Positions 1 to 5,651 of a stretch of 17,753 nt of DNA are shown here, in pieces; position 1 is the first letter of the stretch, and each line of letters begins with the position of its first letter. The position numbers were made by a program, and so were the translations under genes. The stretch spans positions 1 through 17,753 of the forward strand of contig RFKD01000064.1 in NCBI GenBank assembly GCA_003694545.1, read 5' to 3'. The stretch comes from Candidatus Parcubacteria bacterium (GTDB lineage Bacteria; Patescibacteriota; Minisyncoccia; Phycocordibacterales; UBA12088). The notes beneath the pieces were generated by a model. The model saw nothing but the letters and a program-made list of their open reading frames with translations. It had not been told where the DNA came from and searched no databases.

Positions 1-81
1 GGGGGGACTGCAGCGCAAGGAGACAAACGCGAAGCGTTTGCCGACTATGCGCCTGCCCCCACGGAAGGACTCGAACTGAGC
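1..81. repeat. 81-bp direct repeat, copy A (cut by window edge)
   Basis: Identical base for base to 204-284, 203 bp downstream. The unit holds a perfect 7-bp hairpin with a GAA loop (25-41, CAAACGC/GCGTTTG). It ends in a block which, on the minus strand, reads like a tRNA T-loop and 3' acceptor (GTTCGAGTCCTTCCG). No matching 5' tRNA half is visible, so it is a fragment and not a functional tRNA. The repeat may extend left of the window. The spacer 82-203 is very GC-rich and full of short GCG/CGAAG words; I see no gene in it. Confidence 0.85.
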
Positions 82-203
82 GCGCCACGAAGTCGCCTCG
101 CGCGGAGCGCGGGGCGGGCGCGCGAAGCCGGGGTCGCGAGTTCTTAGCCGCAGCGAGCGCAAAGCGCGAAGCGAGGACTTAGAACTGGTGACCGAGTCCT
201 TCC

Positions 204-284
204 GGGGGGACTGCAGCGCAAGGAGACAAACGCGAAGCGTTTGCCGACTATGCGCCTGCCCCCACGGAAGGACTCGAACTGAGC
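204..284. repeat. 81-bp direct repeat, copy B
   Basis: Identical to 1-81. The bases just upstream (about 192-209, CGAGTCCTTCCGGGGGG) are nearly the reverse complement of the right end of this copy (258-276), so copy B could fold into a long stem with the small GAA hairpin inside. A frame starting at 188 crosses this copy, but it reads through the repeat and the tRNA-like block and is not taken as a gene. Confidence 0.85.
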
Positions 285-318
285 CCAACCCAAAGGTTTG
301 GGGCTGGGCTGAGCTCAG
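282..318. other. Imperfect hairpin plus 10-bp palindrome upstream of tyrS
   Basis: AGCCCA (282-287) can pair with TGGGCT (305-310), and CCCAAA (289-294) with TTTGGG (297-302). It is followed by the palindrome CTGAGCTCAG (309-318). There is no T-tract, so it is only weakly terminator-like. From 319 to 422 I see no gene. Confidence 0.4.
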
Positions 319-422
319 AGCTGCTGTTGGGAACCCTTGCTTATGCGCTGTGGGTGGATTTGTTGAAACTCTTGAGAGAGGGATTGCCCAAGGTTGGGGC
401 ATATCAGAAGGCTCCGTTATGA

Positions 423-428
423 TACTAT
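423..428 (+). promoter_or_regulatory. -10 box of tyrS, probable leaderless start
   Basis: TACTAT ends 7 nt before the ATG at 436, placing the transcription start at or next to the start codon. An overlapping TATGAT (418-423) is an alternative -10; TTGGGG (394-399) sits 18 nt upstream of that one. There is no Shine-Dalgarno sequence. Confidence 0.45.
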
Positions 429-435
429 GGGGCAT

Positions 436-1656
436 ATGAGCCTGCACAACGCGCAACTCCCCGCAATTCGGCCGGTAAAAGGGTTGGAGGAAGACTCCGC
501 GCTATGGAGCGTGCTCGCGCGCGGAGTTGAAGAGGTGATCGATGAAGACCATTTGCGCAAACGGCTTGAAAGCGGTGAGCGGCTGCGAGTGAAACTGGGC
601 ATTGACCCCACGAGCCCGCACCTTCACTTGGGGAGGACTGTTCCTCTCTTGAAACTGCGCGATTTTCAGCAGGCGGGCTGTCAGATTGTTTTTATTATTG
701 GCGATTTCACCGGCCAAATTGGCGACACTTCCGACAAAGACAGCGAGCGCCCGATGCTTTCTGAAGAGGAGGTAGAGCGCAATTTGCAAACCTACCGTGA
801 TCAGGTGGGGAAGATTCTCTCGCTGGGCGAGATTGAGTTTGAGCGCAATAGCAAATGGCTTTCCCGTTTGTCGTATAAAGATATTGCTTGGCAGGCGGGC
901 TTCTTTTCGGTGAATGACTTTGTGGCGCGGGAAAACATCGCGCGACGGCTTGCGGCGGGGAAGCGGGTGACCTTGCGCGAAACCTTGTATCCCCTTATGC
1001 AGGGGTATGATTCGGTTGCGGTGCGCGCGGATGTGGAAATCGGCGGAACCGACCAGCGTTTTAATTTGCTCACCGGGCGCGACATGCAGCGGCTGTACAG
1101 CCAAGAACCGCAAGATATCCTCACCACGCCAATCATTGAAGGAACGGACGGGCGCAAGATGAGCTCCAGCTGGGGCAACACCATCAACATTCTCGATGGT
1201 CCGCGCGACATGTTCGGCAAGCTAATGACGGTGCGCGACGAGCTTATTGTGAAGTATTTTGTACTTCTCACGCGCGAGCCAATCGCGGAAGTTCGTGGGC
1301 GCGCCAAGGCGCTCGAGCGCGGCGACAATCCACGCGAGCATAAGCTCGCGCTCGCGTTTGCCATCACGGCGTTTTACCACTCGCCACAAGCCGCGCAAGA
1401 CGCGCAAGAGTACTTCATCCACACCTTCAGCGAGAAGACCGTGCCGAGCGATGCGCCAGAGTTGCGCCCAAGCGCGTACGATATTACCTCCGTGCTTTTG
1501 GAAGCCGGGTTTGTGGCTTCCAAAAGCGAGGCGCGGCGCGTGCTTGCCGATGGGGGAGTACGCGTGAACGGTAAGGTCGTGCGTGACCCGGGGGCAGTAG
1601 TACCGCCAGGAGCGCTCGTGCAAAAAGGCAAGCGGCACTTTGTGCGCGTCCTTTAG
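436..1656 (+). CDS. tyrS: Tyrosyl-tRNA synthetase
   Basis: Cytoplasmic class I synthetase that charges tRNA-Tyr with tyrosine. Seen in the 406-aa product: a HIGH-type signature, PHLHLG, at residues 61-66; YPLMQGYD at about 185-192 and GGTDQRFN at 203-210 in the tyrosine-binding half; the KMSKS loop as KMSSS at 241-245; and an S4 RNA-binding domain in the last 60 or so residues (SKSEARRVLADGGVRVNG). Length is normal for the TyrZ-like bacterial form. In-frame starts exist at TTG 394, ATG 427 and ATG 436; 436 is chosen because a -10 box lies 7 nt upstream and the conserved sequence starts after it. The second lysine of KMSKS is serine. The stop overlaps the stop of the convergent pilin relic. 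A tRNA-Tyr gene lies 9 kb away. Confidence 0.96.
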   Translation: MSLHNAQLPAIRPVKGLEEDSALWSVLARGVEEVIDEDHLRKRLESGERLRVKLGIDPTSPHLHLGRTVPLLKLRDFQQAGCQIVFIIGDFTGQIGDTSDKDSERPMLSEEEVERNLQTYRDQVGKILSLGEIEFERNSKWLSRLSYKDIAWQAGFFSVNDFVARENIARRLAAGKRVTLRETLYPLMQGYDSVAVRADVEIGGTDQRFNLLTGRDMQRLYSQEPQDILTTPIIEGTDGRKMSSSWGNTINILDGPRDMFGKLMTVRDELIVKYFVLLTREPIAEVRGRAKALERGDNPREHKLALAFAITAFYHSPQAAQDAQEYFIHTFSEKTVPSDAPELRPSAYDITSVLLEAGFVASKSEARRVLADGGVRVNGKVVRDPGAVVPPGALVQKGKRHFVRVL

Positions 1657-2318
1657 TTGCCCTCTTGGCAGTGGTTGCCCCAGTTGCCTCCATGGTATCC
1701 TCGCCGCATCCAATTGTTTCCTCCCTGTTGAGTAGGAGAGGTGAGTTGCGTGTTGCCGCCACATTTTTCCTGGCAGAAGGGAGGATCTTAACCGAGCTCG
1801 TACCAATCCGAAAACGCGCCACCGTCTTGTCGGGCAAGCTGATTACCCCAATCGCTCTCCATTTTTGCGGCTATGCTGTAGGTAGTGTAGCCAGTGATGC
1901 TTGCCGCGTAGTAAAAGTAAATGTAAAAATGATCAAATAAATGTAAAAGTGTTCAAAAGTATCTCCCCATGGATCGCGAAGCATGTTGGGTAAGTGGGAT
2001 CGCAGAAGGGTTGCAAGGGCGCACCAGCGATCAAGATGGTCGCAGCCGGGTTCGGTTGTCGCATGAGTGTCGTAACTAAAAAGCGTTCCAAATTTTGGGG
2101 TAGTAGTCATTATCGGCAAAAAAGAGCGGGAGCGCTTTTTGAAGCTCGCGCGTATCTTGAACGCGCCGCGCGTCGCGCGTCTTTGCCTGCGCGCTGTTCA
2201 AGGACGCAAAGACAATCGAAGAGAGAAGGCCAATGATGGAGATCACCACTAACCACTCAATGAGGGTAAAGCTATATACCGAGTGGGGTTGGGGCAGAGA
2301 GCTTTGACGGCCAGACAT
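1653..2318 (-). pseudogene. Type IV pilin / pseudopilin (GspG/PilE-like), broken
   Basis: Prepilins are cut before the Phe of FTLIE and assembled through the hydrophobic N-terminal helix. Here the N-terminus has FTLIEWLVVISIIGLLSS, then RDARRVQDTRELQKAL and DNDYYP, as in CPR pilins; the residue before the Phe is Ser rather than the usual Gly. Three lesions break it. There is a 1-nt shift in the T4G4 run at 2093-2100. There is a 20-bp tandem duplication at 1918-1957. There is an in-frame TAA at 1788-1790. Dropping one duplicated copy and one base gives 645 nt, exactly 215 codons, and joins DPWGDTFEHFYIY to YYAASITGYTTYS in one frame. Downstream, DWYELG, the stop, then CQEKCGG and GGNWGNHCQEGN stay in frame. 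The final TAA overlaps the tyrS stop tail to tail. No active product is expected unless the lesions are assembly errors. Confidence 0.85.
1918..1957. repeat. 20-bp tandem duplication inside the pilin relic
   Basis: Copies 1918-1937 and 1938-1957 match at 18 of 20 bases (TAAATGTAAAA[A/G]TG[A/T]TCAAA). Removing one copy restores the pilin frame exactly, so this looks like the frame-breaking event. Confidence 0.85.
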
Positions 2319-2365
2319 ACACCACTTTCGCTTCTAGCGAAGCGTACCAAGGCTAAAGGCAAAGG

Positions 2366-2398
2366 ACGAGGGACAAGGAGGAATTCCCCGTCCCTCGT
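2366..2398 (-). terminator. Hairpin, likely terminator of the small membrane protein gene
   Basis: Perfect 9-bp inverted repeat ACGAGGGAC / GTCCCTCGT, with a GGAATTCC palindrome in the loop. It lies 30 nt past the stop of the minus-strand gene at 2428. The T-tract is poor (CCTTTGCCTTT on the minus strand). Between it and the pilin start there is one more small hairpin (2329-2344, CGCTTC/GAAGCG); nothing else is seen in 2319-2427. Confidence 0.55.
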
Positions 2399-2427
2399 TC
2401 CTATTTCTCGGGTAGCAAAGAGGACTG

Positions 2428-2697
2428 TTAGGGTTGAAAAGGAATGTGTTTCCATTGTTCTAGTGTCCTCTGGGCGTCGCGCAAGATTGACAGTGATTGG
2501 GTGAGATGGGGCTCAAGCGTGACATAGAGCCAGAAAGAGGCGGCAAGCAAGAGTGCCCACCTCGCAAGGCGGAAAACGCGTGCCCAGCGGACGCGACGCT
2601 CCATGTTGCGTAAGATGCGGTTGTTTTCTTCAGCAAGCGCACGCAATTCTTGGAGTTCCGTGGCGAAGGAGGGATCGGGAGAAGGTGATGGTGTCAT
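2428..2697 (-). CDS. Small coiled-coil, single-span membrane protein (CPR-type)
   Basis: Product of 89 aa. A short Pro/Ser-rich N-terminus is followed by a probable coiled coil at about 13-36 (ELQELRALAEENNRILRNME), a basic patch RRVRWARVFRLAR, one membrane span at about 43-61, and a polar amphipathic tail. The pattern of ENN.IL..M, then a basic stretch, one helix and a tail resembles a small protein I recall as common next to housekeeping genes in Parcubacteria; its function is unknown. It is the last gene of the infB-rbfA-tRNA row on this strand, 69 nt after tRNA-Leu, and probably shares their transcript. A hairpin follows it. It could scaffold something at the membrane, but nothing in the sequence shows this. 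Confidence 0.75.
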   Translation of the reverse strand: MTPSPSPDPSFATELQELRALAEENNRILRNMERRVRWARVFRLARWALLLAASFWLYVTLEPHLTQSLSILRDAQRTLEQWKHIPFQP

Positions 2698-2766
2698 ACG
2701 GCGTGTCGGAGGGGTGGAGGAGATGGGTAAAATTTTGCATGCGTTTTTTGGCTACCCGAAAGAATG

Positions 2767-2851
2767 TGCCGGGGGCGGGACTCGAACCCGCACGGGCTTG
2801 TGGGCCCCAAGGATTTTAAGTCCTCTGCGTCTGCCATTCCGCCACCCCGGC
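2767..2851 (-). tRNA. tRNA-Leu (UAA)
   Basis: On the minus strand the acceptor GCCGGGG pairs with CCCCGGC over 7 bp, with discriminator A. The anticodon loop contains TAA, flanked by GGACT/AATCC. There is a long class II variable arm, and the T-arm is GCGGG-TTCGAGT-CCCGC. The length is 85 nt. The genomic sequence does not encode CCA. Confidence 0.95.
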
Positions 2852-2869
2852 CTTGGCCTTGTCGGCAGG

Positions 2870-2941
2870 AGGCCTGGGCGGGAATCGAACCCGCGCATCG
2901 CGGTTTTGCAGACCGCTGCGTTACCACTTCGCCACCAGGCC
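2870..2941 (-). tRNA. tRNA-Cys (GCA)
   Basis: On the minus strand the acceptor GGCCTGG pairs with CCAGGCC. The discriminator is T, the usual U73 of tRNA-Cys, and the anticodon loop is CTGCAAA. The length is 72 nt with no encoded CCA. It lies 18 nt upstream of tRNA-Leu, so both are likely processed from one transcript. Confidence 0.95.
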
Positions 2942-2950
2942 ACACGGGAA

Positions 2951-2979
2951 AGTGTAGCATATCGCGCCGGATCAGTCAG
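2951..2979 (-). promoter_or_regulatory. Promoter of tRNA-Cys/tRNA-Leu
   Basis: On the minus strand: -35 CTGACT (2974-2979), a 17-nt spacer and -10 TACACT (2951-2956) with an upstream TGC (extended -10), 9 nt before the tRNA-Cys 5' end. The -35 overlaps the rbfA stop codon, so the tRNAs can be made apart from the rbfA message. Confidence 0.6.
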
Positions 2980-3289
2980 CCTTGGCAGGAGGAGCCGGAA
3001 AGACTACGCGCACATTGCGCTCACGTATGGCGCGCGCCGCCACGCGCGCGATGCCGCGCGCGTGGCGGCGCAAAAACGCCAAGGCTTCAGGAGTCTTGTG
3101 CTCCGGGTACACGCTTACTGCCGCGCGTACTTCTTTTTTCGCGGGAAGGTACACAACGCCAACCACGGTGATGAGCGATGTCGCGTTTGAAAGGCGCGCT
3201 ATTTCTTGTGCGATTATCTCGCGCAGGGTTTCGTTGATTCGTTGGGGCGCGCCGGCTGAGCTCGGGTGCTGCTTGCTTTGTATAGTCAT
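2972..3289 (-). CDS. rbfA: 30S ribosome-binding factor A
   Basis: RbfA is a small KH-fold protein that binds the 30S subunit and helps mature the 5' end of 16S rRNA. The 105-aa product has the family layout: RINETLREIIAQEIARL at the N-terminus, then a strand with ITVVGVVYLPAKKEVRAAVSV, EALAFLRRHARGIARVAAR, and a C-terminal RNVRVVF strand. It lies directly after infB on the same strand, the classical infB-rbfA order. ATG 3289 starts 14 nt after the infB stop; a GTG at 3313, overlapping infB, is the alternative start. There is no Shine-Dalgarno at normal spacing. Slightly shorter than typical RbfA; it ends at the tRNA promoter. Confidence 0.85.
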   Translation of the reverse strand: MTIQSKQHPSSAGAPQRINETLREIIAQEIARLSNATSLITVVGVVYLPAKKEVRAAVSVYPEHKTPEALAFLRRHARGIARVAARAIRERNVRVVFPAPPAKAD

Positions 3290-3303
3290 ACGCGAGCGCG
3301 TGA

Positions 3304-4833
3304 TTATTCCCACTCCTCCATAAACACCTCAAACACATCGCCTTTTTGGGGCAGAAGGTTCAACTGCACCATTGCCCCAAACTCTTCCGGTTGGGGGACT
3401 TTTTCCACATCTTTTCGGTTTCTCTGCAGAGAAAGGATGGTGCCTACTGGCGGCTCTGGGGCGTCGTCGGGCGCATCGTCCGGAAGCGGTTTGACAAAGC
3501 GCCCTCCTTTGCGCACCACTCCCTTGGTTACCATACCGCCAATGAGATGCTCGTCTTGCTTCGAGCTGAAGTGCACGAGCACCTTAAACATGCCAAGGAC
3601 GCGGCGAATTTTTCGTTTGGGCGTGTGTTGTTCAAGCGTTCGCGAAAGCCATTCCAGTGCTTCGTAAATAACCTTATGCGTTCCCACAAACACTCCTTCT
3701 CGTCGTGCGAGATCTTGCGCGACGGGCTCAACGCCGACGCAAAAGCCCAGCACAAGCGCAGAGGGCTCGGTTGCGCAAGCGCGCTGAATGTCGCTTTCGC
3801 TCACCGCGCCAACCCCTGAGTGCACGACAACAGGGGCATAGCGGTTGGTGGCAAGCGTGGGGATTTCCGTGAGGAGCGCTTCCAGACTCCCCACTGCGTC
3901 CGCCTTGATGATTATCGGCATTCTGCGCGGCCCTTCTCCTCCTCCAATTTCCTCAAGCGGCTTCAAAGCCAATTCGCGCGCTTGTTGTATCGCGCGCTCT
4001 TCTTCTTGCGCGGCAGAGATCGCAGCGTTTTTTTCTTGAAAGACCCTAAACGGCGCTCCGACGCGCGGCAGAGAGGAGAAACCACGTACCACCGCCGGGC
4101 AAGACGGGCCTGCCTCCGGCAGTTCTCCGCCGAGAGGGCTTTCCAAGCGGCGCACGGGGACCCACGCTCCACCTGCGACAACAAACTCGCCTTGACGCAA
4201 AGTTCCTTCTTTCACGAGGAGTGTTGCGGAGATGCCCCGCTTTTCATCGTGGTGTGCTTCGACGACGAGGCCGCTCGCGGGCGCTTCAGGATCAGCGCGA
4301 ATGTCTTGCATATCCGCAACCAGAAGCACAAGCTCTAGTAAATCTTCAATGCCCTCGCCTGTTTTGGAGGAGATGGCCGCATACGGTATGTCGCCTCCGA
4401 GGCCTTCTAGGTATATACCGTGTTCTAAAAGGGAATACTTTGCGCGCTCGACATCTGCGTTTGGCTTGTCGATTTTGGTAAATGCAACGACAACCGGCAG
4501 TCCAGCATTGCGCGCGACTTCAAACGCTTCTTTTGTTTGCGGCTTAGCTCCTTCTTCGGCTGAGACGACGAGGATAATAATGTCGGCAACTTGCGCTCCC
4601 CGCACGCGGATGGAATGAAACGCCGCGTGGCCCGGAGTATCAAGGAAGGTTATTGTACGTTTTTCCCCCGAGGATGTGGCGTGTTCAACAACATAAGCGC
4701 CGAGATGCTGGGTGATGCCGCCCGCTTCCGTCTCCACAATGCGGCTCTGGCGGATGTAATCCAAAAGGGAAGACTTGCCATGATCAATATGGCCCATTAC
4801 CGCAACAATCGGAGGTCGAGGAACCGCAGGCAT
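3304..4833 (-). CDS. infB: Translation initiation factor IF-2, short form
   Basis: GTPase that brings initiator fMet-tRNA to the 30S subunit and promotes subunit joining. Seen in 509 aa: G1 GHIDHGKSS (14-22), G2 GGITQH (38-43), G3 DTPGH (65-69), G4 TKID (119-122), G5 SSKTGEG (155-161). Domain II, domain III (IIIKADAVGSLEALL, then VVHSGVGAVSESDI) and the C-terminal fMet-tRNA-binding barrel (GMVTKGVVRKGG) follow. Usual bacterial IF-2 is 700-900 aa; the whole N-terminal extension is absent, and the protein starts 13 residues before the G1 motif. The G4 Asn is Thr. ATG 4833 is the natural start, with a -10 box 8 nt upstream. It leads the infB-rbfA pair. Residues 428-441 hold an acidic PDDAPDDAPEP loop. 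Confidence 0.96.
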   Translation of the reverse strand: MPAVPRPPIVAVMGHIDHGKSSLLDYIRQSRIVETEAGGITQHLGAYVVEHATSSGEKRTITFLDTPGHAAFHSIRVRGAQVADIIILVVSAEEGAKPQTKEAFEVARNAGLPVVVAFTKIDKPNADVERAKYSLLEHGIYLEGLGGDIPYAAISSKTGEGIEDLLELVLLVADMQDIRADPEAPASGLVVEAHHDEKRGISATLLVKEGTLRQGEFVVAGGAWVPVRRLESPLGGELPEAGPSCPAVVRGFSSLPRVGAPFRVFQEKNAAISAAQEEERAIQQARELALKPLEEIGGGEGPRRMPIIIKADAVGSLEALLTEIPTLATNRYAPVVVHSGVGAVSESDIQRACATEPSALVLGFCVGVEPVAQDLARREGVFVGTHKVIYEALEWLSRTLEQHTPKRKIRRVLGMFKVLVHFSSKQDEHLIGGMVTKGVVRKGGRFVKPLPDDAPDDAPEPPVGTILSLQRNRKDVEKVPQPEEFGAMVQLNLLPQKGDVFEVFMEEWE

Positions 4834-4841
4834 ACGCGAGA

Positions 4842-4847
4842 GTCATA
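4842..4847 (-). promoter_or_regulatory. -10 box of infB
   Basis: TATGAC on the minus strand ends 8 nt before the infB ATG, with no ribosome-binding site between them. No convincing -35 is seen. The 120-nt gap 4834-4953 otherwise holds two copies of AGCGCGCT on the minus strand and no gene. The start context CGCGTATG recurs at infB (4833) and rbfA (3289). Confidence 0.4.
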
Positions 4848-4953
4848 GGTGAGAGATTCGCGAAGAAAGACAAGGTTTGAGCGCGCTAACCAACGCCTGC
4901 CTTTTGCGGCGATGAGCGCGCTATAAGCGGCCCGTCAGCAAAGCGTTGACATC

Positions 4954-5559
4954 TTAGCCTTTTTCCTGCGTTTTGGCAAGCCGCGCTTTGTGGTGTGGGT
5001 TTTGTGCGGGGGTTGTATTTTTAGGATTTCCCGCGAGCGCCGCGCGCTCAAGAGCGCCCTGAAGCGCCTCTTGCTCTTCTTCGCTTAAGATTGTCTGCGG
5101 CACACCCCGCACAACAGGCTTGCTGTAAATACGGGTGCGATCACGGCCGTGGATAGAAGTGATAATAATTCCCGAAGCTGTGCCGTCCAGAAGCGCCAAG
5201 GAAAAACTTTGGTTGCCGCCCGTGCCATCCCCCACGAAAGGGTTGAAGCGAACGATGTGGTGATACTGCAGTGCAAACTGGTGCTCTTTGCGGAGCGACG
5301 CGAGCGCCTCTTCCAACGATGCGGTGCGTTGGGCGAGATTGTCGTGTTCTTGAATAAGCGCGGGAAGCAGAGTGTGGGGATCGGCGCTTTTACGCATGGC
5401 TTGGTGCAGGAAAGCGCGCGTTGCGTTGCGCGCGCGCAGGGCGACAATAATACTTCCCGCGGCAAGCAAAAAAGCACCCAGCGCTAGCGCGAGCGCGGCA
5501 GTGAGCCACCAAGGTTGGGAAGCGGAAGCCGCAGGGACAAGGGCGGAAAAACCATCCAT
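4954..5559 (-). CDS. DUF4446-like membrane-anchored protein
   Basis: Product of 201 aa. One membrane span at about 17-41 near the N-terminus is followed by a probable coiled coil (HDNLAQRTASLEEALASLRK). A conserved core comes next, with VRFNPF, a Gly-rich turn, QSFSLALLDG and HGRDRTRIYSKPV, and then an acidic LSEEEQEAL stretch. This core matches my recollection of DUF4446, which is found in Firmicutes and CPR and has no established function. The reading frame is open further upstream, to 5862 and antisense to the desulfurase, but ATG 5559 is chosen because TATACT lies 7 nt before it. It is divergent from the cysteine desulfurase across a perfect palindrome. The membrane topology suggests a cytoplasmic domain, which is an inference. 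Confidence 0.82.
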   Translation of the reverse strand: MDGFSALVPAASASQPWWLTAALALALGAFLLAAGSIIVALRARNATRAFLHQAMRKSADPHTLLPALIQEHDNLAQRTASLEEALASLRKEHQFALQYHHIVRFNPFVGDGTGGNQSFSLALLDGTASGIIITSIHGRDRTRIYSKPVVRGVPQTILSEEEQEALQGALERAALAGNPKNTTPAQNPHHKARLAKTQEKG

Positions 5560-5566
5560 AGCGCGC

Positions 5567-5572
5567 AGTATA
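5567..5572 (-). promoter_or_regulatory. Extended -10 box of the DUF4446-like gene
   Basis: TGT-TATACT on the minus strand ends 7 nt before ATG 5559. With this spacing the message is leaderless. The -35 position (about 5590-5595, GTGTCA) is weak and touches the edge of the palindrome at 5594. Confidence 0.6.
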
Positions 5573-5593
5573 ACAGACCGACGCATTGCTGAC

Positions 5594-5638
5594 ACACCCA
5601 ATCCCCCGCGCGCGTTGCGCGCGCGGGGGATTGGGTGT
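5594..5638. repeat. 45-nt perfect palindrome between divergent promoters
   Basis: Two 21-nt arms (5594-5614 and 5618-5638) are exact reverse complements around a TTG loop. The arm is ACACCCAATCCCCC followed by GCGCGCG. It lies between the divergent starts at 5559 and 5652 and carries the likely -35 of the desulfurase in its loop. Both the DNA and the RNA could form a very stable hairpin. It might be an operator, a double-strand spacer element or a small mobile palindrome. Confidence 0.9.
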
Positions 5639-5643
5639 AGATT
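5615..5643 (+). promoter_or_regulatory. Promoter of the cysteine desulfurase gene
   Basis: -35 TTGCGC (5615-5620, starting in the palindrome loop), a 17-nt spacer, and -10 TAGATT (5638-5643) ending 8 nt before ATG 5652. No Shine-Dalgarno is present, so leaderless translation is likely. The right palindrome arm fills the spacer. Confidence 0.5.
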
Positions 5644-5651
5644 TTCTTGCC

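Noticed and set aside
1..284. Functional tRNA or CRISPR-like array at the left end
   Set aside because: Only the T-loop/acceptor half of a tRNA is seen, and there are just two repeats with a 122-bp GC-rich spacer, unlike a CRISPR array.
188..439. Plus-strand frame across repeat copy B into the tyrS start
   Set aside because: It translates the repeat and the tRNA-like block; no conserved protein features, and the tyrS promoter lies within it.
1788..1790. Recoded TAA inside the pilin frame
   Set aside because: All intact genes here stop normally and the pilin also has two frame breaks, so a nonsense mutation or error is simpler.
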